The notes under the pieces: generated by a model
Database searches by the model: none
What the model was told of the DNA's origin: nothing
Seen by the model: the letters and a program-made list of their open reading frames with translations, nothing else
Assembly (NCBI GenBank): GCA_946481585.1
Contig: CAMLOF010000045.1
Span: 1 to 14,417, forward strand
From: an uncultured Macromonas sp.
GTDB lineage: Bacteria; Pseudomonadota; Gammaproteobacteria; Burkholderiales; Burkholderiaceae
Direction: 5' to 3'
Length of the DNA stretch: 14,417 bases
Program-made: the position numbers and the translations under genes
Shown here: in pieces, positions 1 through 5,498 of the stretch
How positions within the stretch are numbered: the first letter of the stretch is position 1
Layout of the letters: the number at the start of each line of letters is the position of its first letter

Positions 1-2
1 GC

Positions 3-449
3 TCATGCCTGTTCCTCCAGCCACACGCCCTTGCGCAGCAGCAGGTTGCCGTAGGGGCGCTGCTCGCCCGAGCGCAGGATCACGAAAGCCCTGGCCGCTG
101 CTTCGTAGAAGGCGTGCCGTTCCACGGGCACCGGCGCGGCCAGCCCGGCGGCTTGCAGCTGCTGCGTGAATGCCTGCACCGGCGGGGGCACCGCCTGCGG
201 GTTGCCCACCACGGCCATGCACCGGGCCGGGTCGGGCTCAAAGTCGTCCACCGGCAGCAGTGCCAGCACCGCGCGCAGCACTGCGGGGGCGTCGGCGCCG
301 GGCAGTTCCACCAGGCGCGCACCACCCTGCGCCGCCACGCGCGCCGAGGGGAAGTTGGCGTCCACGATGGCCACGTCATCACCATGCCCCATGCTGGCCA
401 GGGCGTGCAGCGCGTCAGGGGTGAGCAGTGGGGGCAGGTGCTTGAGCAT
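3..449 (-). CDS. fucU: L-fucose mutarotase, RbsD/FucU family
   Basis: The 148-residue protein matches the FucU branch of the RbsD/FucU family along its whole length. It begins MLKHLPPLLTPDAL, has the GHGDD motif at 21-25 with the family histidine at 22, the VDANFPS segment at 29-35, the FYEAAARAF segment near 114-122 and the PYGNLLLRKGV C-terminal signature. E. coli FucU is about 140 residues, so this is full length. The family interconverts alpha and beta anomers of L-fucose (and ribose or similar sugars in RbsD) in the cytoplasm. This would feed the dehydrogenase encoded divergently at 526-1530, so the two probably share a regulator. The TGA stop overlaps an ATG at 6-4 on the same strand, suggesting a further co-translated gene beyond the edge. 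Family assignment is firm. The true sugar (L-fucose, D-arabinose or L-galactose) is inferred. Confidence 0.88.
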   Translation of the reverse strand: MLKHLPPLLTPDALHALASMGHGDDVAIVDANFPSARVAAQGGARLVELPGADAPAVLRAVLALLPVDDFEPDPARCMAVVGNPQAVPPPVQAFTQQLQAAGLAAPVPVERHAFYEAAARAFVILRSGEQRPYGNLLLRKGVWLEEQA

Positions 450-525
450 GGCTAGGGTTTTTACTGGTTTCAGACTGACATGTTAGTTAGAAAATAACTG
501 ACAGTTCACTGGTGGAAACCCTGAG
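450..525. promoter_or_regulatory. divergent control region between fucU and the aldose dehydrogenase operon, with operator-like dyad
   Basis: This AT-richer gap separates two diverging sugar-catabolic units. It carries an imperfect inverted repeat, TGTTAGTTA (481-489), five bases, TAACTGACA (495-503), with 8 of 9 arm positions complementary. The heptamer ACTGACA occurs at 474-480 and again at 497-503. I see no confident -10/-35 pair for either direction. A site for a sugar-responsive repressor is inferred from position and symmetry only, and no regulator gene is in the window. Confidence 0.45.
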
Positions 526-1530
526 ATGCCTTTTTCTTTCATGAGCCAGATGGCTGGCGGCCTGCGCGTGGGCCTGGGCGGTGCCGCGCTGGGCAACCTG
601 TTCGCGCCCGTGGCCGATGCCGACACCCGCGCCCTGCTGCAAACCGCGTGGGATGACGGTTGCCGCAGCTTCGACACGGCGCCGCATTACGGCCACGGTT
701 TGTCGGAACGCCGCCTGGGCGATGCTCTGCGCCCGCACCAACGTGACGGCTGGTGCCTTTCCAGCAAAGTGGGCCGCCTGCTCACCCCCTGCCAGAACGT
801 GCCGCGCGAACAGCACGCCTATGTGGATGGCCTGCCCTTTGTGCAGCACTGGGACTACAGCGCCGCAGGCACGCGCCGCAGCGTGGAAGACAGCCTGCAG
901 CGCCTGGGCCTGGCCCGGCTGGACTTGGCCTATGTGCACGACATGGACGCCGCCACGCACGGCGAGCGCGCGCCGCAGGTGCTGCGCCAGGTGTTGGAAG
1001 AAACCCTGCCCACCTTGCGTGCCTTGCAGCGCGAAGGCCTGGTGGGCGCCGTTGGCCTGGGCGTGAACGACCATGCCGTGGTGCTGGAAGTGCTGCGCCA
1101 CGCCGACCTGGACGCCCTGTTGCTGGCTGGCCGCTACACCCTGCTGGACCACGCCGCCCTGCCCGCGTTGCTGCCCGAGTGCCAGCGCCGGGGCGTGCGG
1201 CTGGCGCTGGGCGGGCTGTTCAACTCCGGATTGTTGGCGCGCGGCACGCGGCAGGGCCCGGCCACCTTCAATTACGCGCCCGCCGCCAGCGCCTGGGTGG
1301 AGCGCACAGCGCGCATCGAAGCGGTGTGCGACGCCCATGGTGTGCCCCTGCGTGCTGCCGCCCTGCAGTTTGCCCAGGCCCACCCCGCCGTGGACCTGCT
1401 GGTGCTGGGTGCCCGCCACGTGGACGAGTGGCGCGATGGCCTCGCCATGCTGCGCCATCCCATCCCCGCCGCCTTCTGGGAAGACTTGCGCCGCCAAGGT
1501 CTGTTGCCTGACGACGCACCCACGCCATGA
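526..1530 (+). CDS. aldo/keto reductase, L-fucose / D-threo-aldose 1-dehydrogenase type
   Basis: This 334-residue protein belongs to the aldo/keto reductase superfamily, in the group that oxidises sugars at C1 with NAD(P)+ to give a lactone. The catalytic tetrad is visible: Asp50 and Tyr55 in FDTAPHYG, Lys81 in SSKVGR and His138 in YVHDMD. The HYGHGLSERRLG stretch at 54-65 and the SSKVGRLL stretch are typical of D-threo-aldose dehydrogenases and pyridoxal 4-dehydrogenase relatives. L-fucose and D-arabinose share the C2-C4 configuration, and enzymes of this group accept both. It overlaps the next gene by four bases (ATGA), so the two are probably translationally coupled. The start at 526 has a weak GGTGGA upstream. 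ATGs at 541 and 550 are alternatives. I am sure of the fold and fairly sure of the sugar dehydrogenase role, less so of the substrate. Confidence 0.82.
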   Translation: MPFSFMSQMAGGLRVGLGGAALGNLFAPVADADTRALLQTAWDDGCRSFDTAPHYGHGLSERRLGDALRPHQRDGWCLSSKVGRLLTPCQNVPREQHAYVDGLPFVQHWDYSAAGTRRSVEDSLQRLGLARLDLAYVHDMDAATHGERAPQVLRQVLEETLPTLRALQREGLVGAVGLGVNDHAVVLEVLRHADLDALLLAGRYTLLDHAALPALLPECQRRGVRLALGGLFNSGLLARGTRQGPATFNYAPAASAWVERTARIEAVCDAHGVPLRAAALQFAQAHPAVDLLVLGARHVDEWRDGLAMLRHPIPAAFWEDLRRQGLLPDDAPTP

Positions 1531-2384
1531 CGAACACGCCCGCCCCCGTCGTCGACGCCCACTTCCACGCCTGGCAGCTCAGTCGTGGCGACTACGGCTG
1601 GCTCACCCCCGCGCTGGCCCCTATCTACCGCGACGTGGCCGTGCCCGAGTGGCGCGCTCAAAGCCAGCCGCACGGTGTGAGCGCCGCCGTGCTGGTGCAG
1701 GCCGCGCCCACCGAGGCCGAGACCGCCTTCCTGCTGGCGCAGGCAGACGCGCACTCCGAAGTACTGGGTGTGGTGGGCTGGGTGGACTGGCTGGCGCCTG
1801 ACGCCCCAGACCGCATCCACACCCTGGCCCGCCACCCCAAGCTCAAGGGCCTGCGCCCCATGCTGCAAGACATTGCCGACCCCGACTGGATCCTGCAGCC
1901 TGCGCTGGACGCCTGCCTGCACGCCATGGCCGATGCCGGGTTGGTGTTCGACGCCCTGGTCAAGCCGGTACACCTGCCCCGCCTGCTGGAACTTGCGCGG
2001 CGCCACCCAGGCCTGAAGGTGGTGATAGACCACGCAGCCAAACCCGACATTGCCCAGGGCCAGTGGCAGCCTTGGGCTGATGGCATGGCGCAACTGGCAC
2101 AGGAGACGCCGTTTGCCTGCAAGCTCTCGGGCCTGCTCACCGAATGTGGCCCGAACCCTGCGCCCCATGCCGCCCGCCGCTGGGCGCAGCAAGTGATCGA
2201 CGTTTTCGGCCCTGGCCGAGTGATATGGGGCAGCGACTGGCCCGTGCTGGAGCTGGCCGCCACCTACGCCAGTTGGTGGCAGGAGACCCAGGCCCTTCTG
2301 TCACCAATGGCCCCGGCCGAACGCGACGCCATTCTGGGCGCCAACGCCGCCCGTGTGTACCAACTTTCCACCCCCCGACCCTGA
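1527..2384 (+). CDS. amidohydrolase 2 family sugar lactonase (L-fuconolactonase type, COG3618)
   Basis: This 285-residue metal-dependent hydrolase of the amidohydrolase superfamily carries the COG3618 hallmarks. These are DAHFHAW at 10-16 (metal-binding His12 and His14), VIDHAAKP at 167-173 (His169) and the terminal WGSDWPV at 234-240 (Asp237). A member of this group from Burkholderia multivorans is known as an L-fucono-1,5-lactonase. It opens the lactone made by an L-fucose dehydrogenase. Its place directly after the aldose dehydrogenase, with an ATGA overlap, fits that role: lactone to aldonate in the cytoplasm. Length is normal for the family. Related enzymes act on L-rhamnono-, D-galactono- or L-arabinono-lactones, so the exact lactone is inferred from the adjoining FucU homologue. 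Confidence 0.85.
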   Translation: MTNTPAPVVDAHFHAWQLSRGDYGWLTPALAPIYRDVAVPEWRAQSQPHGVSAAVLVQAAPTEAETAFLLAQADAHSEVLGVVGWVDWLAPDAPDRIHTLARHPKLKGLRPMLQDIADPDWILQPALDACLHAMADAGLVFDALVKPVHLPRLLELARRHPGLKVVIDHAAKPDIAQGQWQPWADGMAQLAQETPFACKLSGLLTECGPNPAPHAARRWAQQVIDVFGPGRVIWGSDWPVLELAATYASWWQETQALLSPMAPAERDAILGANAARVYQLSTPRP

Positions 2385-2396
2385 ACCCTGCAAGCC

Positions 2397-3590
2397 ATGA
2401 GCCAAACCCACCCCAGCGTCAGCGAACGCCTTGCCCATTCCCTGCCCCAAGACCACGAACGCGCCACCCTGCTCGGGCGGCTGTGGCTGCCCGGCACCGG
2501 TGCCCTGCCCGTGACCCTGCACCAGGGCCAGTTGCTGGACTTGTCGCCCCTGGCCCCCACCAGCAGCCAGTTGCTGGAGCTGGACAACCCCGCCCGGGCC
2601 ATTGCACAGGCGGTGGCAAGCGGCGGTTTGCGCGCCGTGGCGCGAATGGATGCCGCGCTGGCCAACAGCGACGAGGACCACCGCAACCCCGCCCTGCCCT
2701 GGCTGCTGGCCCCGTGCGACCTGCAGGTGGTCAAGGCCAGCGGCGTCACCTTCGTGGCCAGCATGCTGGAACGTGTGATTGAAGAGCAGGCGCGCGGCGA
2801 CGCCAGCCGCGCCGACGGTATCCGCCGCGAACTGTTCGCCATCCTGGGTGACAACCTGGGCGCCATCGTGCCCGGCTCCGCCGAGGCGGCCGAGGTCAAG
2901 CGCGTGCTGTTGGCGCGCGGCGCCTGGTCGCAGTACCTGGAAGTGGGCATCGGGCCCGACGCCGAGATCTTCACCAAGGCCCCGGTGCTGTCGGCCGTGG
3001 GCAGCGGCGCGCACGTGGGCGTGCACCCGGGCTCCGACTGGAACAACCCCGAACCCGAAATCGTGCTGGCCGTGAACAGCCGTGGCCAGACGCTGGGCGC
3101 GGCCCTGGGCAACGACGTGAACCTGCGTGACTTCGAAGGCCGCAGCGCCTTGCTGCTGGGCAAGGCCAAGGACAACAACGGCTCCTGCGCCATCGGGCCC
3201 TTCATCCGCCTGTTCGACGCGCACTTTGGCATGGACGACGTGCGCCACTGCACCCTGACGCTGGAAGTGGATGGTCCCGAAGGCTTCAACTGGCGCGGCT
3301 CCGGCAACATGGGCACCATCAGCCGCGACCCGCTGGACCTGGTGGGCCAGGCCATCAACGCCAACCACCAGTACCCCGACGGCTTCATGCTCTTCCTGGG
3401 CACCATGATCGCGCCCACGCAAGACCGGCGCGGCGCGGGCCAGGGCTTCACGCACGAGGTGGGCGACCGCGTGTGCGTGTCCACCCCGCGCCTGGGCACG
3501 CTGGTCAACCGTGTGCGCCACTCGTGCGACGTGGCGCCGTGGACCTACGGCATTGCCGCGCTGATGCAGCAGTTGCGCGCAGCCGCCTGA
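2397..3590 (+). CDS. FAH-fold 2-keto-3-deoxy-aldonate dehydratase/hydrolase (XylX-like)
   Basis: This 397-residue member of the fumarylacetoacetate hydrolase superfamily has the long architecture: an N-terminal domain of about 100 residues, then the catalytic FAH domain. Segments I recognise from Caulobacter XylX (2-keto-3-deoxy-D-xylonate dehydratase) are KASGVTFVASMLERVIEE at 113-130, WSQYLEVGIGPDAEIFTK at 177-194, WNNPEPEIVL at 215-224, GNDVNLRDFEGRSALLL at 238-254, AKDNNGSCAIGPF at 257-269, and PDGFMLFLGTM plus GQGFTHEVGDRV near the C-terminus. The acidic residues in the NNPEPE and GNDVNLRDFEG segments would bind the divalent metal. The family reaction removes water from 2-keto-3-deoxy-pentonates to give alpha-ketoglutarate semialdehyde. 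In a 6-deoxyhexose pathway, a hydrolase acting on a 2,4-diketo-3-deoxy acid would be expected instead. It starts 12 bases after the lactonase stop and ends four bases from the convergent esterase gene. Confidence 0.8.
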   Translation: MSQTHPSVSERLAHSLPQDHERATLLGRLWLPGTGALPVTLHQGQLLDLSPLAPTSSQLLELDNPARAIAQAVASGGLRAVARMDAALANSDEDHRNPALPWLLAPCDLQVVKASGVTFVASMLERVIEEQARGDASRADGIRRELFAILGDNLGAIVPGSAEAAEVKRVLLARGAWSQYLEVGIGPDAEIFTKAPVLSAVGSGAHVGVHPGSDWNNPEPEIVLAVNSRGQTLGAALGNDVNLRDFEGRSALLLGKAKDNNGSCAIGPFIRLFDAHFGMDDVRHCTLTLEVDGPEGFNWRGSGNMGTISRDPLDLVGQAINANHQYPDGFMLFLGTMIAPTQDRRGAGQGFTHEVGDRVCVSTPRLGTLVNRVRHSCDVAPWTYGIAALMQQLRAAA

Positions 3591-3592
3591 AC

Positions 3593-3614
3593 GTTACGCC
3601 TGCAGGCGCGTAAC
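3593..3614. terminator. inverted repeat between convergent gene ends
   Basis: Arms GTTACG (3593-3598) and CGTAAC (3609-3614) flank a core in which CGCCTGCAGGCG (3597-3608) is itself self-complementary. It sits just past the stop of the XylX-like gene and covers the stop of the opposing esterase gene. No T-tract follows on either strand, so it is not a classic intrinsic terminator. A bidirectional transcription barrier is inferred from position. Confidence 0.35.
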
Positions 3615-4214
3615 CATGTGGCCAAAAGCCGTGGCATCAATGCCGTGGCCCAGGCCGGGCACGCTGTCGTGCGTCACCTGGCCGCCCAGCGCCTTGAGCG
3701 CCTGTGCCGCTTCCTGGCTGAAGCGCGGGGCAATCACGTTGTCCTGGTCGCCATGGATGAGGTGCACCGACAAACCCGCAGGCGCCTGGCGTGGCGCCGT
3801 GGCAAAGCGCCCGGCGAAGGCCACCACCCGGTGGGCTGGCAAGGTGGCCTGCTGGGTGGATTCCAGCGCCATGATGGCGCCCTGCGAAAAACCCACCAGC
3901 GTGGTTTGAGCCGGCTCCACGCCTGCCTTTTGCTGCCAATCGCCAACGGTGGAAAGGAACAGCGGCATGGCCTGCGCAATGCGGGCGGGCCGTCCCTCTT
4001 CCGTCACGCCCATCACCGAGAACCATTGCCTTCCTGCGCCCAGGTCCGACGCATGGGGGCCGTCCACGCTCACCACCATCGCCCCAGGGAACTGCCGGGC
4101 AATGCCCTGCCCCACGGGCAGCAGGTCTTGTGCATTGGAGCCCACACCGTGGAACAACAGAAACAAATGGCTGGCGCCAGCGGCGGGCTGCTGGATGACG
4201 ATGCTGCTGTTCAT
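3594..4214 (-). CDS. ypfH: YpfH-like alpha/beta-hydrolase esterase
   Basis: This 206-residue cytoplasmic alpha/beta-hydrolase belongs to the phospholipase/carboxylesterase family and is close to E. coli YpfH. The oxyanion-hole segment FLLFHGVGSN lies at 18-27. The nucleophile elbow GFSQG has Ser110, the acid is Asp158 in HGDQDNVI, and the base is His190 in GLGHGID. All three catalytic residues are therefore present, and the length is typical. YpfH-type enzymes hydrolyse short-chain acyl esters in vitro, and no physiological substrate is firmly established. The gene starts inside the stop of the DUF1653 gene (ATGA overlap at 4211-4214), so the pair is probably one small transcription unit. No signal peptide is visible. 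Confidence 0.82.
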   Translation of the reverse strand: MNSSIVIQQPAAGASHLFLLFHGVGSNAQDLLPVGQGIARQFPGAMVVSVDGPHASDLGAGRQWFSVMGVTEEGRPARIAQAMPLFLSTVGDWQQKAGVEPAQTTLVGFSQGAIMALESTQQATLPAHRVVAFAGRFATAPRQAPAGLSVHLIHGDQDNVIAPRFSQEAAQALKALGGQVTHDSVPGLGHGIDATAFGHMVTRLQA

Positions 4215-4453
4215 GATTGCTCCTCAAAACGCCGGACGGGGCCCTGCGCGGTGTCCACCATTTCGTCGAAAGCGGCGGCAGGGCGCATCCAGGTCAGTGC
4301 CGCGCCGTCGCCTTGCAGCGGGCGGTAGAGAATGCCCGTTTCCAGGGTGGCCTCGATCAGGCAGGCGCCCGTCACTTCGTACAGGCCCCCTTTGTAATGG
4401 CGCAAGCGGCGGCCGGGCTGCAAATGGGGTGGAACGTGGATACTGGGTGTCAT
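4211..4453 (-). CDS. DUF1653 domain-containing small protein
   Basis: This 80-residue protein consists almost entirely of a DUF1653 domain. GRRLRHYKGGLYEV at 14-27 carries the family's characteristic HYKGGLYEV signature. It is followed by an acidic T-E-T pattern (EATLETGILYRPL), a WMRP-like element (LTWMRPAAAFDEMV) and the C-terminal VRRF. The family is widespread in bacteria and has no established biochemical role. The gene precedes the YpfH-like esterase and is coupled to it by a four-base overlap. The ATG at 4453 follows the long spacer that also contains the control region of the divergent SemiSWEET gene. Family assignment is confident and function is unknown. Confidence 0.8.
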   Translation of the reverse strand: MTPSIHVPPHLQPGRRLRHYKGGLYEVTGACLIEATLETGILYRPLQGDGAALTWMRPAAAFDEMVDTAQGPVRRFEEQS

Positions 4454-4524
4454 GGGCTGTTGGTTCGGTGCCTAAAACAAGGGCCTGGGGCTGTTGTGGA
4501 ATAGCCGGAAGGGGTATATTTCAC

Positions 4525-4562
4525 AGGGTTTACCCTAGACCTTCAGGGTAAAACACTTTACC
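4525..4562. promoter_or_regulatory. clustered TTTACCC/GGGTAAA half-sites upstream of SemiSWEET gene
   Basis: Three overlapping dyads occur in 38 bases. AGGGT (4525-4529), two bases, ACCCT (4532-4536). TTTACCC (4529-4535), ten bases, GGGTAAA (4546-4552). GGTAAA (4547-4552), four bases, TTTACC (4557-4562). A possible -10 hexamer, TATATT (4515-4520), lies just upstream with a poor -35 (TTGTGG at 4494-4499). A start point from it would fall inside the first dyad, which is the usual place for a repressor operator. The regulator is unknown. Confidence 0.5.
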
Positions 4563-4577
4563 TGCTTACGTCCCGCA

Positions 4578-4874
4578 ATGGCCACTTTCTCGCCCGAATG
4601 GGTCGGCATGATTGCCGCCGTGTTGACCACCGCCAGCTTTCTGCCGCAGGTGTGGTTGACCTACAAGACCCGCAACGTCTCGGGCATCTCCCTGGGCATG
4701 TACAGCGTGTTCACCTCGGGCGTGGCGCTGTGGCTGGTCTATGGTCTGTACCTGGGCTCTTGGCCGGTGATTGTGGCCAACTTCGTCACCCTGGCGCTGG
4801 CGCTCCTCATTCTGGGCATGCGCCTGAAGTACGGCAAGCGCCAACAACATTGCCCGGGGTCGGCCTCCCGCTAA
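4578..4874 (+). CDS. SemiSWEET family sugar transporter
   Basis: This 98-residue inner-membrane protein is a single triple-helix bundle of the SWEET/PQ-loop superfamily. Three hydrophobic segments run at about 7-27, 36-58 and 62-82. The first contains the PQ motif (FLPQVWLTYKTR at 21-32), followed by NVSGISLGMY at 33-42, and the third has the conserved Asn68 (VANF). SemiSWEETs work as homodimers that let mono- or disaccharides cross the membrane down their gradient. The last ten residues (QQHCPGSASR) are an ordinary soluble tail. No strong ribosome binding site precedes the ATG, and an ATG at 4608 is a less likely start. It may supply sugar to the nearby oxidation pathway, but the two are separated by the ypfH-DUF1653 pair and that link is only suggestive. 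The next gene's promoter overlaps its 3' end. Confidence 0.87.
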   Translation: MATFSPEWVGMIAAVLTTASFLPQVWLTYKTRNVSGISLGMYSVFTSGVALWLVYGLYLGSWPVIVANFVTLALALLILGMRLKYGKRQQHCPGSASR

Positions 4875-4877
4875 AAT
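4850..4877 (+). promoter_or_regulatory. sigma70-type promoter for the riboswitch transcript
   Basis: TTGCCC (4850-4855) and TAAAAT (4872-4877) are separated by 16 bases. They match the -35 and -10 consensus at 4 and 5 of 6 positions. Transcription would start near 4884, immediately before the first paired bases of the riboswitch. The element overlaps the last codons and stop of the SemiSWEET gene, so the riboswitch transcript has its own start. Confidence 0.6.
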
Positions 4878-4883
4878 CGCCGC

Positions 4884-4971
4884 CTTGGCACACCTGAGCG
4901 AAAGCCAGGGCCGCAAAGCCTCCGGTCTCCATCCCGTTCGCCTGGCGGGACACGATAGCGGGGTTGCCCGT
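4884..4971 (+). ncRNA. cyclic di-GMP-I riboswitch (GEMM-I aptamer)
   Basis: The element follows the GEMM-I consensus closely in sequence and order. GGCACACC at 4887-4894 starts P1. A hairpin capped by a GAAA tetraloop (CCTG-A-GC, GAAA, GC-CAGG) spans 4893-4909. The core CGCAAAGCC follows at 4912-4920, then TCCGGTCT at 4921-4928, a variable stem-loop (TCCCG 4932-4936 with CGGGA 4946-4950), and the closing GATAGCGGGGTTGCC at 4954-4968. By comparison with the Vibrio Vc2 aptamer, the ligand-contacting G20, A47 and C92 correspond to G4888, A4916 and C4967, all conserved. The class senses the second messenger c-di-GMP. The element lies directly behind its own promoter. The only plus-strand gene downstream is the small protein at 5188-5493, because the next gene is convergent. 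Whether ligand switches expression on or off cannot be read from the sequence. Confidence 0.88.
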
Positions 4972-4991
4972 CAGACACCTCACTCTGACGG
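4968..4991 (+). promoter_or_regulatory. hairpin following the riboswitch, possible expression platform
   Basis: CCGTCAG (4968-4974) and CTGACGG (4985-4991) form a perfect 7-bp stem with a ten-base loop. The stem begins at the last bases of the aptamer's closing strand, so the two may compete. No U-run follows, so a simple intrinsic terminator is unlikely. Beyond it, 4992-5110 holds only weak CCGG-based stems and a lone TTTTT at 5096-5100. Confidence 0.4.
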
Positions 4992-5110
4992 CCACTGTTC
5001 CGGCAGTTCCGCCGGGACGGTCTTCGCGTCGATACCGGCTCCACCGGGTGCTGCCACGGCTGTTAGATTGGCCCCCCATTTTGTGCAATCCGGTGTTTTT
5101 GATACGACGC

Positions 5111-5191
5111 ATGCCCTTCATCGCCCCCTTGTGTTTCCCTGAACCTTGGTTCGCCCAGGCTAAGCAGCCTGGCGCGGAGCCTGCTCGATGA
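5111..5191 (+). CDS. possible 26-residue leader peptide ahead of the riboswitch-controlled gene
   Basis: A short open frame starts at ATG 5111 and stops at the TGA (5189-5191) that overlaps the ATG of the next gene (ATGA). This is the arrangement seen for translationally coupled pairs elsewhere in the window. The peptide begins MPFIAPLCFPEPW and ends AEPAR. No Shine-Dalgarno sequence is apparent before its ATG and I recognise no family. If translated, ribosomes would unfold the hairpin that precedes the downstream ribosome binding site. The frame could equally be chance in GC-rich DNA. Confidence 0.22.
   Translation: MPFIAPLCFPEPWFAQAKQPGAEPAR
5155..5179 (+). promoter_or_regulatory. hairpin abutting the ribosome binding site of the riboswitch-controlled gene
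   Basis: CCAGGCT (5155-5161), AAGC, AGCCTGG (5166-5172) forms a perfect 7-bp stem that ends four bases before the Shine-Dalgarno GGAG (5176-5179). That GGAG sits eight bases from the ATG at 5188. The left arm CCAGGC could also pair with the GCCTGG in the aptamer's variable loop (4940-4945). This would offer a route for ligand-dependent control of translation. That link is inference. Confidence 0.4.
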
Positions 5192-5493
5192 ATGTCGAAC
5201 TGACCCGCGAGGGCTGGCAGGCCGTGTGGGCCTGGGTGCAACGCAGGGCCCTGCATCCGGAGCGTCAAGACGAGACCGAATGGCGCAGGCATGCTCAACG
5301 GTGCCTGAACTTGGCTGCTGAGGGGGAGCCTGCGGGAGTCAGCATGGGGGGGCGGGTGTCCAGCAGCGGCCAACTGGAGGTGATCCGCCTGAAGCCGCAT
5401 TGGTACCGCGTCTCCAGCCGCTGGGCGAAGACCGAGCCACGCCCGAGCAGGCCCGACCCGACAGCCGACTTGCTGGCGGATTTGCTGGCCTAG
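5188..5493 (+). CDS. hypothetical protein, sole gene downstream of a c-di-GMP riboswitch
   Basis: I do not recognise this 101-residue protein. It has no signal peptide or membrane segment, so it is probably cytoplasmic. The N-terminal half is Trp- and Arg-rich and likely helical (LTREGWQAVWAWVQRRAL at 5-22, EWRRHAQRCLNLAAEGE at 31-47). A short middle part looks beta-rich (SSSGQLEVIRLKPHWYRVSSRW at 58-79, here split by residue position only). The tail is Pro/Arg-rich and ends in a LADLLADLLA-like repeat (ADLLADLLA at 93-101). The start is supported by GGAG eight bases upstream, and GC-rich third positions support coding. It stands alone between its riboswitch leader and a convergent gene whose stop is five bases away. 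Control by c-di-GMP suggests a role in the motile/sessile switch, but nothing in the protein itself shows this. Confidence 0.62.
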   Translation: MNVELTREGWQAVWAWVQRRALHPERQDETEWRRHAQRCLNLAAEGEPAGVSMGGRVSSSGQLEVIRLKPHWYRVSSRWAKTEPRPSRPDPTADLLADLLA

Positions 5494-5498
5494 CCAGC
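5484..5498. other. short inverted repeat between convergent stops
   Basis: GCTGGC (5484-5489), three bases, GCCAGC (5493-5498) covers the stop codon of the small hypothetical gene and the five-base gap to the stop of the HAD gene. No T-tract follows on either strand. It could weakly separate the two convergent transcripts, and I see no other terminator for either. Confidence 0.3.

Noticed and set aside
2264..3508. Long minus-strand frames opposite the XylX-like gene
   Set aside because: Low-complexity Ser/Arg/Pro and Gly/Ala/His translations. The plus strand matches a characterised family over its full length.
4968..4991. Intrinsic terminator directly after the aptamer
   Set aside because: The stem is good but is followed by CCACTGTT, without a U-run, so I list it only as a possible expression-platform hairpin.
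4885..5142. An 85-codon plus-strand frame across the riboswitch
   Set aside because: Its sequence is explained by the conserved structure of the c-di-GMP aptamer, and there is no ribosome binding site or protein similarity.
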